Positions 52,393 to 61,360 of a stretch of 64,000 bases of DNA are shown piece after piece. Made by a program: the position numbers and the translations under genes. Where the stretch lies: positions 1 through 64,000 of the forward strand of contig NZ_CP108539.1 of assembly GCF_035994185.1 (NCBI RefSeq), given 5' to 3'. The notes beneath the pieces were generated by a model that ran no database searches, had not been told where the DNA came from, and saw only the letters and a list, made by a program, of their open reading frames with translations. Source of the stretch: Streptomyces sp. NBC_01217. Lineage in GTDB: Bacteria; Actinomycetota; Actinomycetes; Streptomycetales; Streptomycetaceae. Every line of letters begins with the position of its first letter. Positions within the stretch are counted from its first letter, which is position 1.

Positions 52393-53220
52393 TCATGCCA
52401 CTTCAGCGGCTGCCTGCGGAGCGTGTGACAGCTCGGGGACGGTTCGCCCGGCACGCTCGGCACGGGCACGGCGGAGGGCAGCGGCCTCGGTCGCCGCGGC
52501 CTGGCGGCGGCGCTGGAGACGGGGCGCCTCGATCGGGGCCGGCGCATCGTCCGGCACTACATCGGGCTCGGGAAAGGCCCGACGGCTGAGTTCGCGCATC
52601 GCCTGGTTCTGCCGCTCCACTGCCTCCGCGATGCCCGGGTCCACCCGGCGTGCCGGGGTGGCCGACTGGTGCGCGGCGAGCGCGCGGTGGTATCCGTCGC
52701 ACGCCATCTCCCTGGTCTTCGCCGGACCGGTGGGCGCGGGCGAGGGCGGGTCTGCCGGCTTGGTGTCGGCCGGACCGGGCGCAGGCACGGCGCCGGGCGG
52801 CAGGATCCGCAGGGCGTGCACGACGGTTCGGCCTGCTGCCTTGTTGGCGGCCGCGATGACCCGGGTCTGCTCCAGGCGGGTCTGCGTCGCCCAGGCCGTC
52901 GATTCCGGGCACACGGTGAGCTGGCCGGAGTCGGGGTCGTACGCCACTGCGGCGACGTGCCCGGCGAGCTCCGGGGCGATGGCCGCCCACCGCTCTCGCA
53001 GCGTCGCGCCGGCGGCCGGGAGCTCCCAGGCCCGCTCGGTGACCAGCGCACCGAGCGCCGCTCCGAGGCCCATCGGCTCGCGCCCGTCGCGCCGCACCGT
53101 CGTGACAGCCCGCGGCTTCCTTTTCGCCTTCTGGCCGCTGCCGTTCTTCCGGGCCGCCTCCATCGCGGCCCGCAGCGCGACCCGGGCCAGGTCGACGCCC
53201 GACGTCTCGCCGCCGCTCAT
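52393..53220 (-). CDS. DciA-like (DUF721) protein
   Basis: 275 residues. The DUF721/DciA core is at ~50-130: 'LPAAGATLRERWAAIAPELA', 'HVAAVAYDPDSGQLTVCPES', 'TQTRLEQTRVIAAANKAAG'. DciA proteins load the replicative helicase in bacteria without DnaC. The basic N-terminus and Arg-rich C-terminus (~225-265) may bind DNA. It overlaps the upstream 736-residue gene by 4 bp (ATGA), so the two work together, probably in replicon maintenance. Confidence 0.75.
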   Translation of the reverse strand: MSGGETSGVDLARVALRAAMEAARKNGSGQKAKRKPRAVTTVRRDGREPMGLGAALGALVTERAWELPAAGATLRERWAAIAPELAGHVAAVAYDPDSGQLTVCPESTAWATQTRLEQTRVIAAANKAAGRTVVHALRILPPGAVPAPGPADTKPADPPSPAPTGPAKTREMACDGYHRALAAHQSATPARRVDPGIAEAVERQNQAMRELSRRAFPEPDVVPDDAPAPIEAPRLQRRRQAAATEAAALRRARAERAGRTVPELSHAPQAAAEVA

Positions 53221-55427
53221 GCCTGCCCCCAGGTGGTGTAGCCGAGGTCCAGGTGCCCGAGGCCGGACAGGCGCTGCACCTGGGCGACGAACGCCCGGGT
53301 GAACAGGCGCTGCGCCGACAGCTCGCCGTACCGGTCGATGTGGTCGAACACCAGCTGGTGGTCGGCGGCGGCGCGGTTGCGCCAGTCCAGGACCTGCTCG
53401 CGGGTGAGCTCCTCGAGGACCAGCTCCTGGTCGTCGTCGACGTCGGCGGGCTCCGACTCCGGGGCAGGGACGACTGCGGCCGGACGCGGTGCAGGCAGCA
53501 TGAGCGGGGCCACCAGCGCGGCCGGGACGTCGTCGGCCGGCTGCGCGGCCGCGGCTTCGGCACGGGCCTGAGCTGCAGCGGTTTGCCGTGCGCGGTGCTG
53601 CTCCCACTCGTACGCCTTCGCCCACGCCCTGGCAGTCACGTCCTGGTGCAGCTGCTGCTCGGTCGCCGCGCGGCGCTCGGTCTCGGAGGCGTACGGCATC
53701 GCCGCGTCGACGGCGACCGCAAGCGCGCGGCGCTGGTCGCGGCGGTCGTCCTGCTTCTCCGCGCAGCGCGGGCAGTCCTGCCCGGAGTCGAGCAGCACGC
53801 GGTCGTCGCACCGCACGTCGCCGCACCGTTGACGCTGGGGCAGGGCCAGGCCGATCAGCCAGCCCACCGAGTCCTTGATCGGCCCGTACAGCCGCATCTG
53901 GTTCTCCAGGTGCCGGGCGAGCCGGTCGGCGAGGACCTGCGGCGCATCGGCGCGGCCCACGAACCCGACCACCCGGTTCAGCTCGCGGCGGGCGGCGGCT
54001 TCCACCAGGCGGCGGGCGGCCGGACGCTCCAGCCGTGCCCACACCAGGTCGACCGGAGCCAGAACGGCCCGCAGATCCTCCGACGGCAGAGCCACCCTCC
54101 CCCGCTGCTGCCTGCCCTGGCCCGAACCGTCCACGACCCGCACCGGAGAACCGGCCACCGGCCCACGGCCGTCCTTCACGCCTTCAACGACCGGGGACTT
54201 CTTCGGCTGTTCCCCGCGCAGCGGGCCGCCGTCCTCGCGCACGCACGCGCGGTCCGGCAGATCACCGAACCCACCACGGCCTTCGCCGGAAAAGCCACCA
54301 GAGAGCGAGAGAGGCGGGATGGGAGTAACCAGGGGAGGGTGGTCAGTGTGAAGGGCTGCCGCAACGCTGGGCTCTGCAACATCCGCCTCATCCGCAGCAG
54401 GCGCGCCGTTGACCTGCGGATCTGCATCCGACTGCGACGGCTCACTACGCCTTGCTGCAACACCGCGCTCTGAAAACATGGGCTCCAGGGCCTCCGCACG
54501 GTCCTCCCGGACGTCGTCGGCACCGGTACGGCCGTGCGCAGCGGCGACCGCCGGCACCATCAGCCGCGACCGGTTCGCGAGCCCAGAGGCCGTCTGCAGA
54601 CGCACCCGAAACACCAGCTCCCGCTCCTCCAGGCGCCCGAGAATCCCCGCCGCTGCTGCTGCCGTGCACCCCATCAGCCGGGCCAGCGTCGCCGCTGCGC
54701 GGCCACGCTTGGTGTCCACGCTCCCGCCGCACAGCCGCACCCGCCCGGTCGCCCGCGCCTCCAGCACCAGCAGGAGCAGCGCCAGACGGTCCGTCGCCGC
54801 GCCCCGGCCGGTACGCGTACCGATCAGCCCGGCCGGAGTCACCCGGTTGTCCTTGTGCACCCAGCCCGGGGCCATCACGGCCTCCAGCAGCCGCAGCAGC
54901 GTCGCGTACTCCCTCTTCGCCAGCGCGAGCGGGTGCCCGACCACGTCCTGCGCGGCCCACAGCGGCAGCACCTTGCACCGCAGCCCGGTGTCCTGGCCGT
55001 AGTCGCCCTCCGTCGTCTCGACAGAGACCACGGAGGACCGGCGCAGCACCGGCAGGACGTCGGAGGCGACGTAGGACGCCGACACCCCGATCCACCGCCC
55101 CAGCTCACTCGTGCGGATCTCCACGACACCGGTCTCCGATGGCGTCCGCGACGCCAGCACCACCACGGCCAGGCGCACCGCGTCCGACGCACCGTCCAGA
55201 CCGGCCACGTCCAGCAGCGCGCGCACCGTGCCACCCAGCCGGGCACGTGCGTCCCGACCGAGCGACAGCGGGTTGCCTGCGGCCCGGTTCGAGCCCGGTT
55301 CGGCGGCGGCCGGGACGGACCGCAGCCGACGCCGCGAGCGTCCGACCGGAGCGTCGTCGACGGAGTTGTCGACGTCCTCCCAGAGAGGGTGGTCCAGCGT
55401 GGCGGCCGGCGCCGCGACCGCGCTCAT
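53217..55427 (-). CDS. Double winged-helix protein, candidate replication initiator
   Basis: 736 residues. Two winged-helix-like regions: ~80-140 ('EIRTSELGRWIGVSASYVAS') and ~210-280 ('TLARLMGCTAAAAAGILGRL'), then a disordered linker (~300-450), a zinc-type Cys set (C535, C540, C552, C555) and a conserved C-terminal helical end. Tandem winged helices are the DNA-binding core of many plasmid initiators. The next gene is DciA-like. I infer a replicon-specific initiator or regulator; it could also be a transcription factor. Start ATG 55427. Confidence 0.6.
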   Translation of the reverse strand: MSAVAAPAATLDHPLWEDVDNSVDDAPVGRSRRRLRSVPAAAEPGSNRAAGNPLSLGRDARARLGGTVRALLDVAGLDGASDAVRLAVVVLASRTPSETGVVEIRTSELGRWIGVSASYVASDVLPVLRRSSVVSVETTEGDYGQDTGLRCKVLPLWAAQDVVGHPLALAKREYATLLRLLEAVMAPGWVHKDNRVTPAGLIGTRTGRGAATDRLALLLLVLEARATGRVRLCGGSVDTKRGRAAATLARLMGCTAAAAAGILGRLEERELVFRVRLQTASGLANRSRLMVPAVAAAHGRTGADDVREDRAEALEPMFSERGVAARRSEPSQSDADPQVNGAPAADEADVAEPSVAAALHTDHPPLVTPIPPLSLSGGFSGEGRGGFGDLPDRACVREDGGPLRGEQPKKSPVVEGVKDGRGPVAGSPVRVVDGSGQGRQQRGRVALPSEDLRAVLAPVDLVWARLERPAARRLVEAAARRELNRVVGFVGRADAPQVLADRLARHLENQMRLYGPIKDSVGWLIGLALPQRQRCGDVRCDDRVLLDSGQDCPRCAEKQDDRRDQRRALAVAVDAAMPYASETERRAATEQQLHQDVTARAWAKAYEWEQHRARQTAAAQARAEAAAAQPADDVPAALVAPLMLPAPRPAAVVPAPESEPADVDDDQELVLEELTREQVLDWRNRAAADHQLVFDHIDRYGELSAQRLFTRAFVAQVQRLSGLGHLDLGYTTWGQA

Positions 55428-56043
55428 CGGGCTACCCCGAAACCGCTGCTCTTGTAGCTTCCTACCGGAAATCCAACTTCCGGTACGAATTGCGCAAAAG
55501 CGAATGAACCGGGCGACGATCCCATCACGCGGGAAGGCCGCCGCGCCTGAACCGGGGTGAAACGGACATGGTCAAGCTGACAGGGGACACCACTCTCGGG
55601 CACTATGAGAACGACCTACCTTCCATATAGCTGGACTGGCCAGAGCCCCTCGGGGCGGCCGAGCCGGATGTGCGGATGTGTGGTTATCCGCCCCCTTCGT
55701 GAGAAGCGGGCGGACATCGATCGGGTGGGGGGAGATTTCTCCTCTCCTCTCGGTGGTGCCGAATCGCGAAGCCTCTGTGGTGGGGGCCCGCGACCGACAC
55801 CAGTCGGTGAGCGCAACTGGGTGCTGCGCGGCTGTGGTGGCCGTGGTTAGTGGCCGGTAGTGCTGGTGGCCCTGATGAGGGGCCGGGTTTGAAATGTGCG
55901 GCTCGATGAGCCGCAGCTCAGGACCGGCAGGAACCGGGACTTGAGCGGCCGACGCGGGTGGTTATTCCGGTCGGTAGACGGGCCGCGCGAGGCCAGCGGG
56001 TGGTAAATCCGCTTCTTGGCGCGCGCGGCCGATGGCCACTAGG
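55428..56043. other. Non-coding region upstream of the double winged-helix gene
   Basis: About 615 bp without a convincing gene. It has clustered GTGGCC units (55826-55880, for example GGTGGCCGTGG, TAGTGGCCGG, TGGTGGCCC) and short direct repeats with GGTGG. Because it precedes an initiator-like gene it is a candidate origin, but the repeats are not regular iterons. Confidence 0.4.
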
Positions 56044-56349
56044 TCATCCCGTCCCCCCTTCGGAGGCCGGCGTCGGCATGCCCTCATTCAGCTCAGCGGC
56101 TTCGGGGAAACGCTCCGCGAGTCGCTTGAGCAGGTGGATGTAGGCATCTCGCTGTGGGCGCCGGGGGTTGCTCTTTCCCAGCTCCCAACGCACAACGGCA
56201 AGGCGCTTCACGCCCACGGCCTCCGCTACGTCCAGCTGGGTAAGCCCCGCGGCGAGGCGTAGCTGCGTGCGCACGCGTGGCGGCGGGAGGACGTCGTCCA
56301 GGCCGTCCAGCAGGGCATCGACCTGCTTCAAGCGGTCCGGGTCGGGCAT
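56044..56349 (-). CDS. XRE-family HTH protein similar to the Tap N-terminus
   Basis: 101 residues from ATG 56349. 'LRLAAGLTQLDVAEAVGVKR' and 'VRWELGKSNPRRPQRDAYIH' form a helix-turn-helix that matches the first ~85 residues of Tap in order and spacing (RLRAAHGLTIDEVATALKVR, WESGKTEPRPPERDAYARLL), including the Pro-Arg-x-Pro-x-Arg-Asp-Ala-Tyr block. It lacks the polymerase-like body. So it is a free-standing Tap-type DNA-binding module, possibly a regulator. Divergent from the HAD gene at 56464. Confidence 0.75.
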   Translation of the reverse strand: MPDPDRLKQVDALLDGLDDVLPPPRVRTQLRLAAGLTQLDVAEAVGVKRLAVVRWELGKSNPRRPQRDAYIHLLKRLAERFPEAAELNEGMPTPASEGGTG

Positions 56350-56463
56350 AGCACAGCCTCTCAAGATCGATAGATCTCTGAAACATACACTATTTGATCC
56401 CCATCGGGGGGATGCTGCCACGGTGAACGGCCTTGCGTTCGACGCCCGGTAAGGTCCGGGACC

Positions 56464-57114
56464 ATGCCCAGACTTGCGCTCTTCGATCTGGACGGCACGC
56501 TGGCCGACCGGCAGTCGGCGCTCAGCGACGCCGTGACCGGCCTGTGCCTGGCTCACGCCCTCGCTCCAGACGCCGAACGGTGGCTGCGCACCGAGCTGGC
56601 CGACCGCGCGAACGCCGCCGACTTCGCCCGGATGTGGGAAGTCTTCGACGTGGATGTCCCCGTCGCGCAGCTGTGGCAGGAGTACGTCAGCCTCATGTCG
56701 GACGCCGTCACCTGCCGACCGGAGGTCCTCGATGGCCTGGCCCATCTGCGCGCTGCCGCATGGACGATCGGCATCATCACCAACGGGGCCAGCGATATCC
56801 AGCGCGCCAAACTCGCCGCGACCGGCCTCGCCGCCCTGGTCGACGGCGTCGCGGTCTCGGGCGACCTGGAGATCCGCAAGCCGGACCTGCGCCTCTTCGA
56901 ACTCGCAGCCTCCCGCTGTGGCGTGAACCTCGCGGACGGCGGCTGGATGGTCGGTGACAACCCGGCCGGGGACATCGGCGGCGGACACCAGGCCGGCCTG
57001 CGCACCATCTGGCTGCACGGCCGTCCATGGCCGGACGGCCTTCGCGCCGCGCACCGCGTCGTCGACGACGTCACCGACGCCATCACCATCCTGCTCAACG
57101 AGACCTCGGAGTAG
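56464..57114 (+). CDS. HAD-superfamily phosphatase
   Basis: 216 residues with the HAD motifs: D8-L-D10-G-T (motif I), 'IGIITNGASD' (motif II), K in 'IRKPDLRLF' (motif III) and 'WMVGDNPAGDIGG' (motif IV). A small cytoplasmic phosphohydrolase; the cap type suggests small phosphorylated substrates. The gene starts a short operon with the dehydrogenase gene (GTG 4 bp after its stop). It sits among P-loop kinases, which suggests joint handling of a phosphorylated small molecule. Confidence 0.85.
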   Translation: MPRLALFDLDGTLADRQSALSDAVTGLCLAHALAPDAERWLRTELADRANAADFARMWEVFDVDVPVAQLWQEYVSLMSDAVTCRPEVLDGLAHLRAAAWTIGIITNGASDIQRAKLAATGLAALVDGVAVSGDLEIRKPDLRLFELAASRCGVNLADGGWMVGDNPAGDIGGGHQAGLRTIWLHGRPWPDGLRAAHRVVDDVTDAITILLNETSE

Positions 57115-57118
57115 CACC

Positions 57119-57958
57119 GTGGACCAGCCGACCGTCGGCATCCTCCACCCCGGCAGCATGGGCGCCGCCGTCGCCGCCTGCGCCGCGACCAACGCGGCCG
57201 CGGTCCTGTGGTGCGAGGCCGGACGCAGCACCGCGTCCGCAACACGCGCCAAGCAGTTCGGCCTGACGCCGGTGGCCACGCTGCCCGAGCTGCTGGACCG
57301 CAGCGACATCGTCATCAGCCTCTGCCCGCCGGCCGCCGCCGAGGACCTGGCGCGCGACGTCGCCGAGTACGGCCTCACCGGCGTGTACGTGGAGGCGAAC
57401 GCCACCAACCCCGAGCGGACGACGCGGATTGCCGGGCTGCTCGGACCGGACGCGACCGTCGTGGACGGCGGCGTCGTCGGCTCCCCGCCCGTACGCGGCA
57501 AGACGCCGACGCTGTACCTGTCCGGTCCGGCCGCCGCTACCGCGCAGATCGAGGCGCTCTTTGCGGGCACGGACGTTCTGACGACGACGTTGGGCACGGA
57601 GATCGGGAAGGCGTCGGCGTTGAAGTTGTCGTACGCGTCGTTCCAGAAGACCAGCCGGGTGCTGGTGGCGCTCGCGGTCGGCATGGCGCGCGAGCACGGC
57701 GTCGACCAGGAGCTCATCGAGGTCGCCTCCTGGCGGACAGACTCGTACCTCGCCGAGCCTGAGTACGTGGCCAAGACCGCAGCACGCGCCTGGCGCTGGG
57801 GCCCGGAACTGGAGGAAGCCGCTGATGCGCTCGCGGCCGCCGGCCTTCCGCCGGAGATGCTGCACGCGGCCGCGACCACGCTGGCACGGTGGCACGACGT
57901 CAAGGACGACAGCGAGCTCACGCTCACCGACGCCCTCAACCGACTCGCCCAGCCGTAG
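57119..57958 (+). CDS. NAD(P)-dependent dehydrogenase, 3-hydroxyisobutyrate/6-phosphogluconate type
   Basis: 279 residues from GTG 57119. N-terminal Rossmann fold 'VGILHPGSMGAAVAACAATN' (~6-25) and 'VDGGVVGSPPVRGKTPTLYL' mid-protein, then a helical C-terminal domain with 'GKASALKLSYASFQKTSRVL', where the conserved lysine of this family lies. It resembles beta-hydroxyacid dehydrogenases with a DUF1932-type C-terminus. Operon with the HAD gene; substrate unknown. Confidence 0.8.
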   Translation: MDQPTVGILHPGSMGAAVAACAATNAAAVLWCEAGRSTASATRAKQFGLTPVATLPELLDRSDIVISLCPPAAAEDLARDVAEYGLTGVYVEANATNPERTTRIAGLLGPDATVVDGGVVGSPPVRGKTPTLYLSGPAAATAQIEALFAGTDVLTTTLGTEIGKASALKLSYASFQKTSRVLVALAVGMAREHGVDQELIEVASWRTDSYLAEPEYVAKTAARAWRWGPELEEAADALAAAGLPPEMLHAAATTLARWHDVKDDSELTLTDALNRLAQP

Positions 57959-57965
57959 CCCGCGC

Positions 57966-58535
57966 TCATGCCCTCGCTGCTCCCGCCCGCTGCGCCAGCA
58001 GCTGGTCGATGAGCCGCGCCGCGTCCTGCGGGGACATCGCTGTGGTGTCCGCGGTCAGGTCCCAGGCCAGGTCCGGGTGCGCGTCCAAGTCTTCGCGAGT
58101 CGCGTCCCACGCCGCCAGGCGAGCCGTGGTGTCGGTGTCGCCGCGACCTGCGGATCGCTGCGCGGTCACCTCGCGCGGGCACCACAGCAGCACCACCGTC
58201 CAGTTGGCCGGGTAGCCGTCGACCAGGGCCCGGATGCCGTCGACCTGCCCGAGGTGCACCACCGGCACCCCGGCCGCGAACGCCACGTCGAGGCCCGGCC
58301 TGTCGAGCACGTACGTGTTGCCGTACCTGGAGTTTGCGTAGACGACGTCGCCCGCGGCCTCCAGCTCACGCAGATGCTCCGCGGTGCCCATCCGGTAGCC
58401 GGCGGACTTGCCCGTCCCGACCTTGAGCCGCGCGAACTGCGCGTACTTCGAGCTCAAGTCGGTGAGCGTCGTGGTGACGGTGTCCTTGCCCGCCGCCGGC
58501 GGGCCGTACAGGATCACGCCCCGCTTCGTGCTCAC
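57966..58535 (-). CDS. P-loop kinase, 189 aa
   Basis: GTG 58535 overlaps the stop of the upstream kinase gene (GTGA), giving a translationally coupled pair. Walker A GPPAAGKD (~10-17) and further 'WTVVLLWCPREVTAQRSAGR' suggest a guanylate/adenylate-kinase-like NMP kinase or a nucleotide-modifying enzyme. It is much shorter than zeta toxins. Convergent with the dehydrogenase gene. Confidence 0.7.
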   Translation of the reverse strand: MSTKRGVILYGPPAAGKDTVTTTLTDLSSKYAQFARLKVGTGKSAGYRMGTAEHLRELEAAGDVVYANSRYGNTYVLDRPGLDVAFAAGVPVVHLGQVDGIRALVDGYPANWTVVLLWCPREVTAQRSAGRGDTDTTARLAAWDATREDLDAHPDLAWDLTADTTAMSPQDAARLIDQLLAQRAGAARA

Positions 58536-59569
58536 GCGTACATCGCCCCCATTGCCTGCCGGGCCTGGTCCGCGAGCGTCACCGCGGTCCCCAGCCGATT
58601 GTCGACGACCAGGTGCGGCACCGCCGGGCGTAGCTCCAGGTCGATCGTGGCCATGTACTCCTCCCACCGCGCCAGCTTCCATGCGTCCCGGGCTGCGGAG
58701 CGGAATCCGATGTACTCGCGCATCGACTCCTCGTCGCAGCGAACCCACACCGGGTAGACGTCGACACCCATCGATCCCGCGCGGTTGGCCAGGCGCTGCA
58801 TCCAGGCCGGGTCTGCCATCTCTGTAATGAACGGGGCGGTCAGCACGGTGCTGATGCCGCACTTGATGTTGGCCGTGGCCGACTGCATCAAGCAGTCGTA
58901 CTCCACCGGCCGGACCTTCTCCCGGTAGAGATCGGTGTGCCTGTCGTTCGCGTCGCCGCCCAGCGCGACCAGGAGACGTTCCACGAGCGGGCGGGTGAGC
59001 GGGTCCTTGTCGAGCAGCGGCCAGCCGGTGAGCTGGACGAAGAAGCGGGCGAGCTCGGTTTTTCCGCTGCCGGCGAATCCGCCGACCAGGATGAGTACTG
59101 GGCGGTGCGGGTCGCCCCCGGTGTGCCTCCGCTTCCAGGCGTCGATGATGCGCTGCTGCAGGTCGAAGTGGTCGGCTTCGCCCGAGCCCGGCGCGATGCG
59201 GTGAATCGCCCGCTCAACAGCCAGGACTTGCGCGCCGTTGAGGCGGTCGTCCATCGGCGTGAGCTTGAAGGACGTCTCTTCACCTGGCAGAGCAGTACGG
59301 AATCCGAGGTCGGGCTCGGTGGCCCGGTAGAGGAGGCAGTATGCGCGCCGGTAGTGAGGACCCGGGAAGACCTCGCCCTGTTCGTGCTGCCACAAGGTCT
59401 GAGGATTCGCGGCTGGGATGCCCTTGAGCTTGGCCTGCTCGGCAACCTCCCGGAGACGCTCACCGGCCTTCTCCAGAGTCAGGCCGTGGGCCTCCCGCTG
59501 CTCGCGCAGCCGATCCGGCCTCCACCCTGCACGCTGCTTCCCCACCCTCTGCCCCTCCGTCATCGTCAT
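58532..59569 (-). CDS. XRE-HTH fused to zeta-type kinase
   Basis: 345 residues. N-terminal helix-turn-helix ('LREQREAHGLTLEKAGERLR', ~20-75), then a P-loop kinase: Walker A GGFAGSGKTE (~162-171) and a lid region 'WPLLDKDPLTRPLVERLLVA'. The fusion of a DNA-binding and a kinase domain suggests a self-regulating toxin-like unit or a ligand-responsive regulator. ATG 59569 (a second ATG two codons in). First gene of the pair with 57966. Confidence 0.75.
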   Translation of the reverse strand: MTMTEGQRVGKQRAGWRPDRLREQREAHGLTLEKAGERLREVAEQAKLKGIPAANPQTLWQHEQGEVFPGPHYRRAYCLLYRATEPDLGFRTALPGEETSFKLTPMDDRLNGAQVLAVERAIHRIAPGSGEADHFDLQQRIIDAWKRRHTGGDPHRPVLILVGGFAGSGKTELARFFVQLTGWPLLDKDPLTRPLVERLLVALGGDANDRHTDLYREKVRPVEYDCLMQSATANIKCGISTVLTAPFITEMADPAWMQRLANRAGSMGVDVYPVWVRCDEESMREYIGFRSAARDAWKLARWEEYMATIDLELRPAVPHLVVDNRLGTAVTLADQARQAMGAMYA

Positions 59570-59621
59570 GGCCGCGAGCCTAGGGCTCGGGCCTCAAATC
59601 CCATGTGTACGCGGATGTTGA

Positions 59622-59651
59622 AAACTCGTGAATGACGATGCGCACGAGTTT
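59622..59651. promoter_or_regulatory. Inverted repeat AAACTCGTG-N12-CACGAGTTT
   Basis: Nine-base perfect arms 53 bp upstream of the HTH-kinase start. The spacing fits a dimeric HTH operator, so the HTH-kinase may control itself here. The rest of 59570-59814 holds no recognised gene. Confidence 0.55.
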
Positions 59652-59814
59652 CGACAAGCCGTTGTGATGTCGCGCTGGAGCTATGGCCGTTGTGATGTCC
59701 CCCACGCAGCGAACCAATTGGAGGAGGCACAGATCAATGGTTGTTGATCTCCTTCCGTGCTCACGTATCAACGCCGTGCCACATGCCGGGCTCCGTGAGG
59801 TGACTGGGAGGTAC

Positions 59815-60525
59815 TCAATGACGGCCGCCGTCGGGACGAGGCAGGGCACGGTCCACTGCGGCCAGCACAGCTTTCGGATCCCCGTCGTAGACGATGTGCG
59901 GTTCGTCGGCGGTCGGCGGATGGAAGCGGGTTGCAAAGCGTCGGAGGTCTTCCTCGCTGAACTCAATCGAGTTCGCGTCGACCAGCGCCAGGGCGTTGCG
60001 CTCACGAATCCTCTCCCAGCGCACCTCATGCGGCACCGGCAGGTAGACCAGCACAGGCGTGCCGCCAGCCTCCATCGCAGTTGCCGCCCACTGGCCGCGC
60101 TCTTCCGGTGTCCAGAATCCGTGATCCACCACGACGTCACGCCCAGCCAGCAGGTGCTCCTGGAGCTCCAGGGCGATGTCTTTGAGGACCGGAGCCTCCC
60201 TGACGCGGAACTCACCGCGGGGGAAGTCGCGCCCATAGTGGCCGTAGCGGCGGAACATCTCTTCATCTGGGCAGAGGCGCACCATCCCGGCCTGCTCAAA
60301 GGCGCGAGCCAGGGTCGTTTTGCCAGCTCCCGGCATTCCGGTCATGAGGATCGTGCGGGGCGCGGGCCCCGCACGGCCGGACAGAGCTGCGGAGATGCGG
60401 CTGATCTCGAATCGTCCTTCCAGAGTCAGGGTGTCGGTGTGCTCCGCTCGAAGGAGCTGCCCGAGACGGGCTTCGAGGCAGTTAACGAGGGTGTCGTCCA
60501 GGAGAACGGCGTCGCTGGCGGTCAC
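59815..60525 (-). CDS. P-loop kinase, zeta/polynucleotide-kinase-like
   Basis: 236 residues. GTG 60525 overlaps the GntR stop (GTGA). A helical N-terminus of ~55 residues, Walker A GMPGAGKTTLA (~62-72), 'RDVVVDHGFWTPEERGQWAA' with the typical D-x-G/lid region, and an Asp/Arg-rich end. The chemistry is phosphotransfer to a small molecule or nucleic acid end; the acceptor is unknown. Co-transcribed with the GntR regulator. Confidence 0.75.
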   Translation of the reverse strand: MTASDAVLLDDTLVNCLEARLGQLLRAEHTDTLTLEGRFEISRISAALSGRAGPAPRTILMTGMPGAGKTTLARAFEQAGMVRLCPDEEMFRRYGHYGRDFPRGEFRVREAPVLKDIALELQEHLLAGRDVVVDHGFWTPEERGQWAATAMEAGGTPVLVYLPVPHEVRWERIRERNALALVDANSIEFSEEDLRRFATRFHPPTADEPHIVYDGDPKAVLAAVDRALPRPDGGRH

Positions 60526-61280
60526 CGCTGCACCTCCGACGTGGTGTGCCGCGTGCGGCCGGGCGCGCCCAGGTCGACTCCGTACTCCAGGAGTTGGCCG
60601 TCGGCGTCCAGGAATCTCGCGGTTAGCACCAGGATCGCCGCCACGGTGCTGGGCTCCAGCTCCAGGAGCTCGAGGTCCTGTGCCGTGGCGATGCGAGCGG
60701 TCTCCTCATCCACGCGCTGCACGACCTGCCGCCCGGTGGCTCGGGCGATCAGATCCAGCGACAGCCCGCCCTTGAGGCGCTCGCACTTCGTCACCTCAGG
60801 CAGCACTTGGGCGAATTCCGCCGGGATCCAGGACGTTGAGTGGGAGACGATGCCGTGAGCATCCCGGTAGACGCGGCTTCGGCGAATCACGTCGTCACCA
60901 GGCTCGATGTCGAGTACATGTGCGACGTCCTCGGGGGCGCCCACCATGCCGGCGGTGTGGCCGGACGACTTCTCGCCGACGCCCCACGAGGACTGTGTCT
61001 TGCTGCTGCGGTCGTGGCGCTCCGAGCCAGAGGCGAGCGACACGGGGCGACCCATTACCTCGGTGCCGACACCCGGGATGCCCTGGACCAACTTCTCTTC
61101 CCGCAGCAGCTTCATGGCTCGGTCGGCCGTCGCGGTGCTGACGTCCCACTGCTCGGCCAGAGCTCGGATGCTCGGCAGCAGGTCGCCCGGCGAGAGCTCC
61201 CCGGAGCTGATGAGGTCACGGTAGTGACCCGCGATGCGCGCGTACGGCGGCCGGTTGTCCGCTCGGGGTTGCCCTGGCAT
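60522..61280 (-). CDS. GntR-family regulator
   Basis: 252 residues from ATG 61280 (GAGGCGAC upstream). N-terminal winged helix 'LLPSIRALAEQWDVSTATAD' with 'RAMKLLREEKLV' after it, then a UTRA-type ligand-binding domain ('VIRRSRVYRDAHGIVSHSTS'). It overlaps the P-loop kinase gene and likely controls that gene and itself through the operator at 61334-61360. The ligand is not known. Confidence 0.87.
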   Translation of the reverse strand: MPGQPRADNRPPYARIAGHYRDLISSGELSPGDLLPSIRALAEQWDVSTATADRAMKLLREEKLVQGIPGVGTEVMGRPVSLASGSERHDRSSKTQSSWGVGEKSSGHTAGMVGAPEDVAHVLDIEPGDDVIRRSRVYRDAHGIVSHSTSWIPAEFAQVLPEVTKCERLKGGLSLDLIARATGRQVVQRVDEETARIATAQDLELLELEPSTVAAILVLTARFLDADGQLLEYGVDLGAPGRTRHTTSEVQR

Positions 61281-61333
61281 GTCGCCTCGCCTCCTTCTTT
61301 TTCCGTCTAGGTCCCTCACTATACCGCTTGACA

Positions 61334-61360
61334 CCTCAGGGTACCTGAGGCACCCTGAGG
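61334..61360. promoter_or_regulatory. GntR-type operator: CCTCAGG-GTA-CCTGAGG plus third half-site
   Basis: A 7-bp-armed palindrome at 61334-61350 is followed by another CCTGAGG at 61354-61360, 10 bp from the first. It lies 54 bp upstream of the GntR start on the minus strand, next to a TATAGT-like -10 box (61317-61322 region). Likely autoregulatory site. Confidence 0.7.

Noticed and set aside
59683..60858. Plus-strand 391-aa frame with a good GGAGGAGG site at 59720
   Set aside because: After a few codons it is the exact antisense of the P-loop kinase and GntR genes, which have clear motifs; the ribosome-like site is probably chance.
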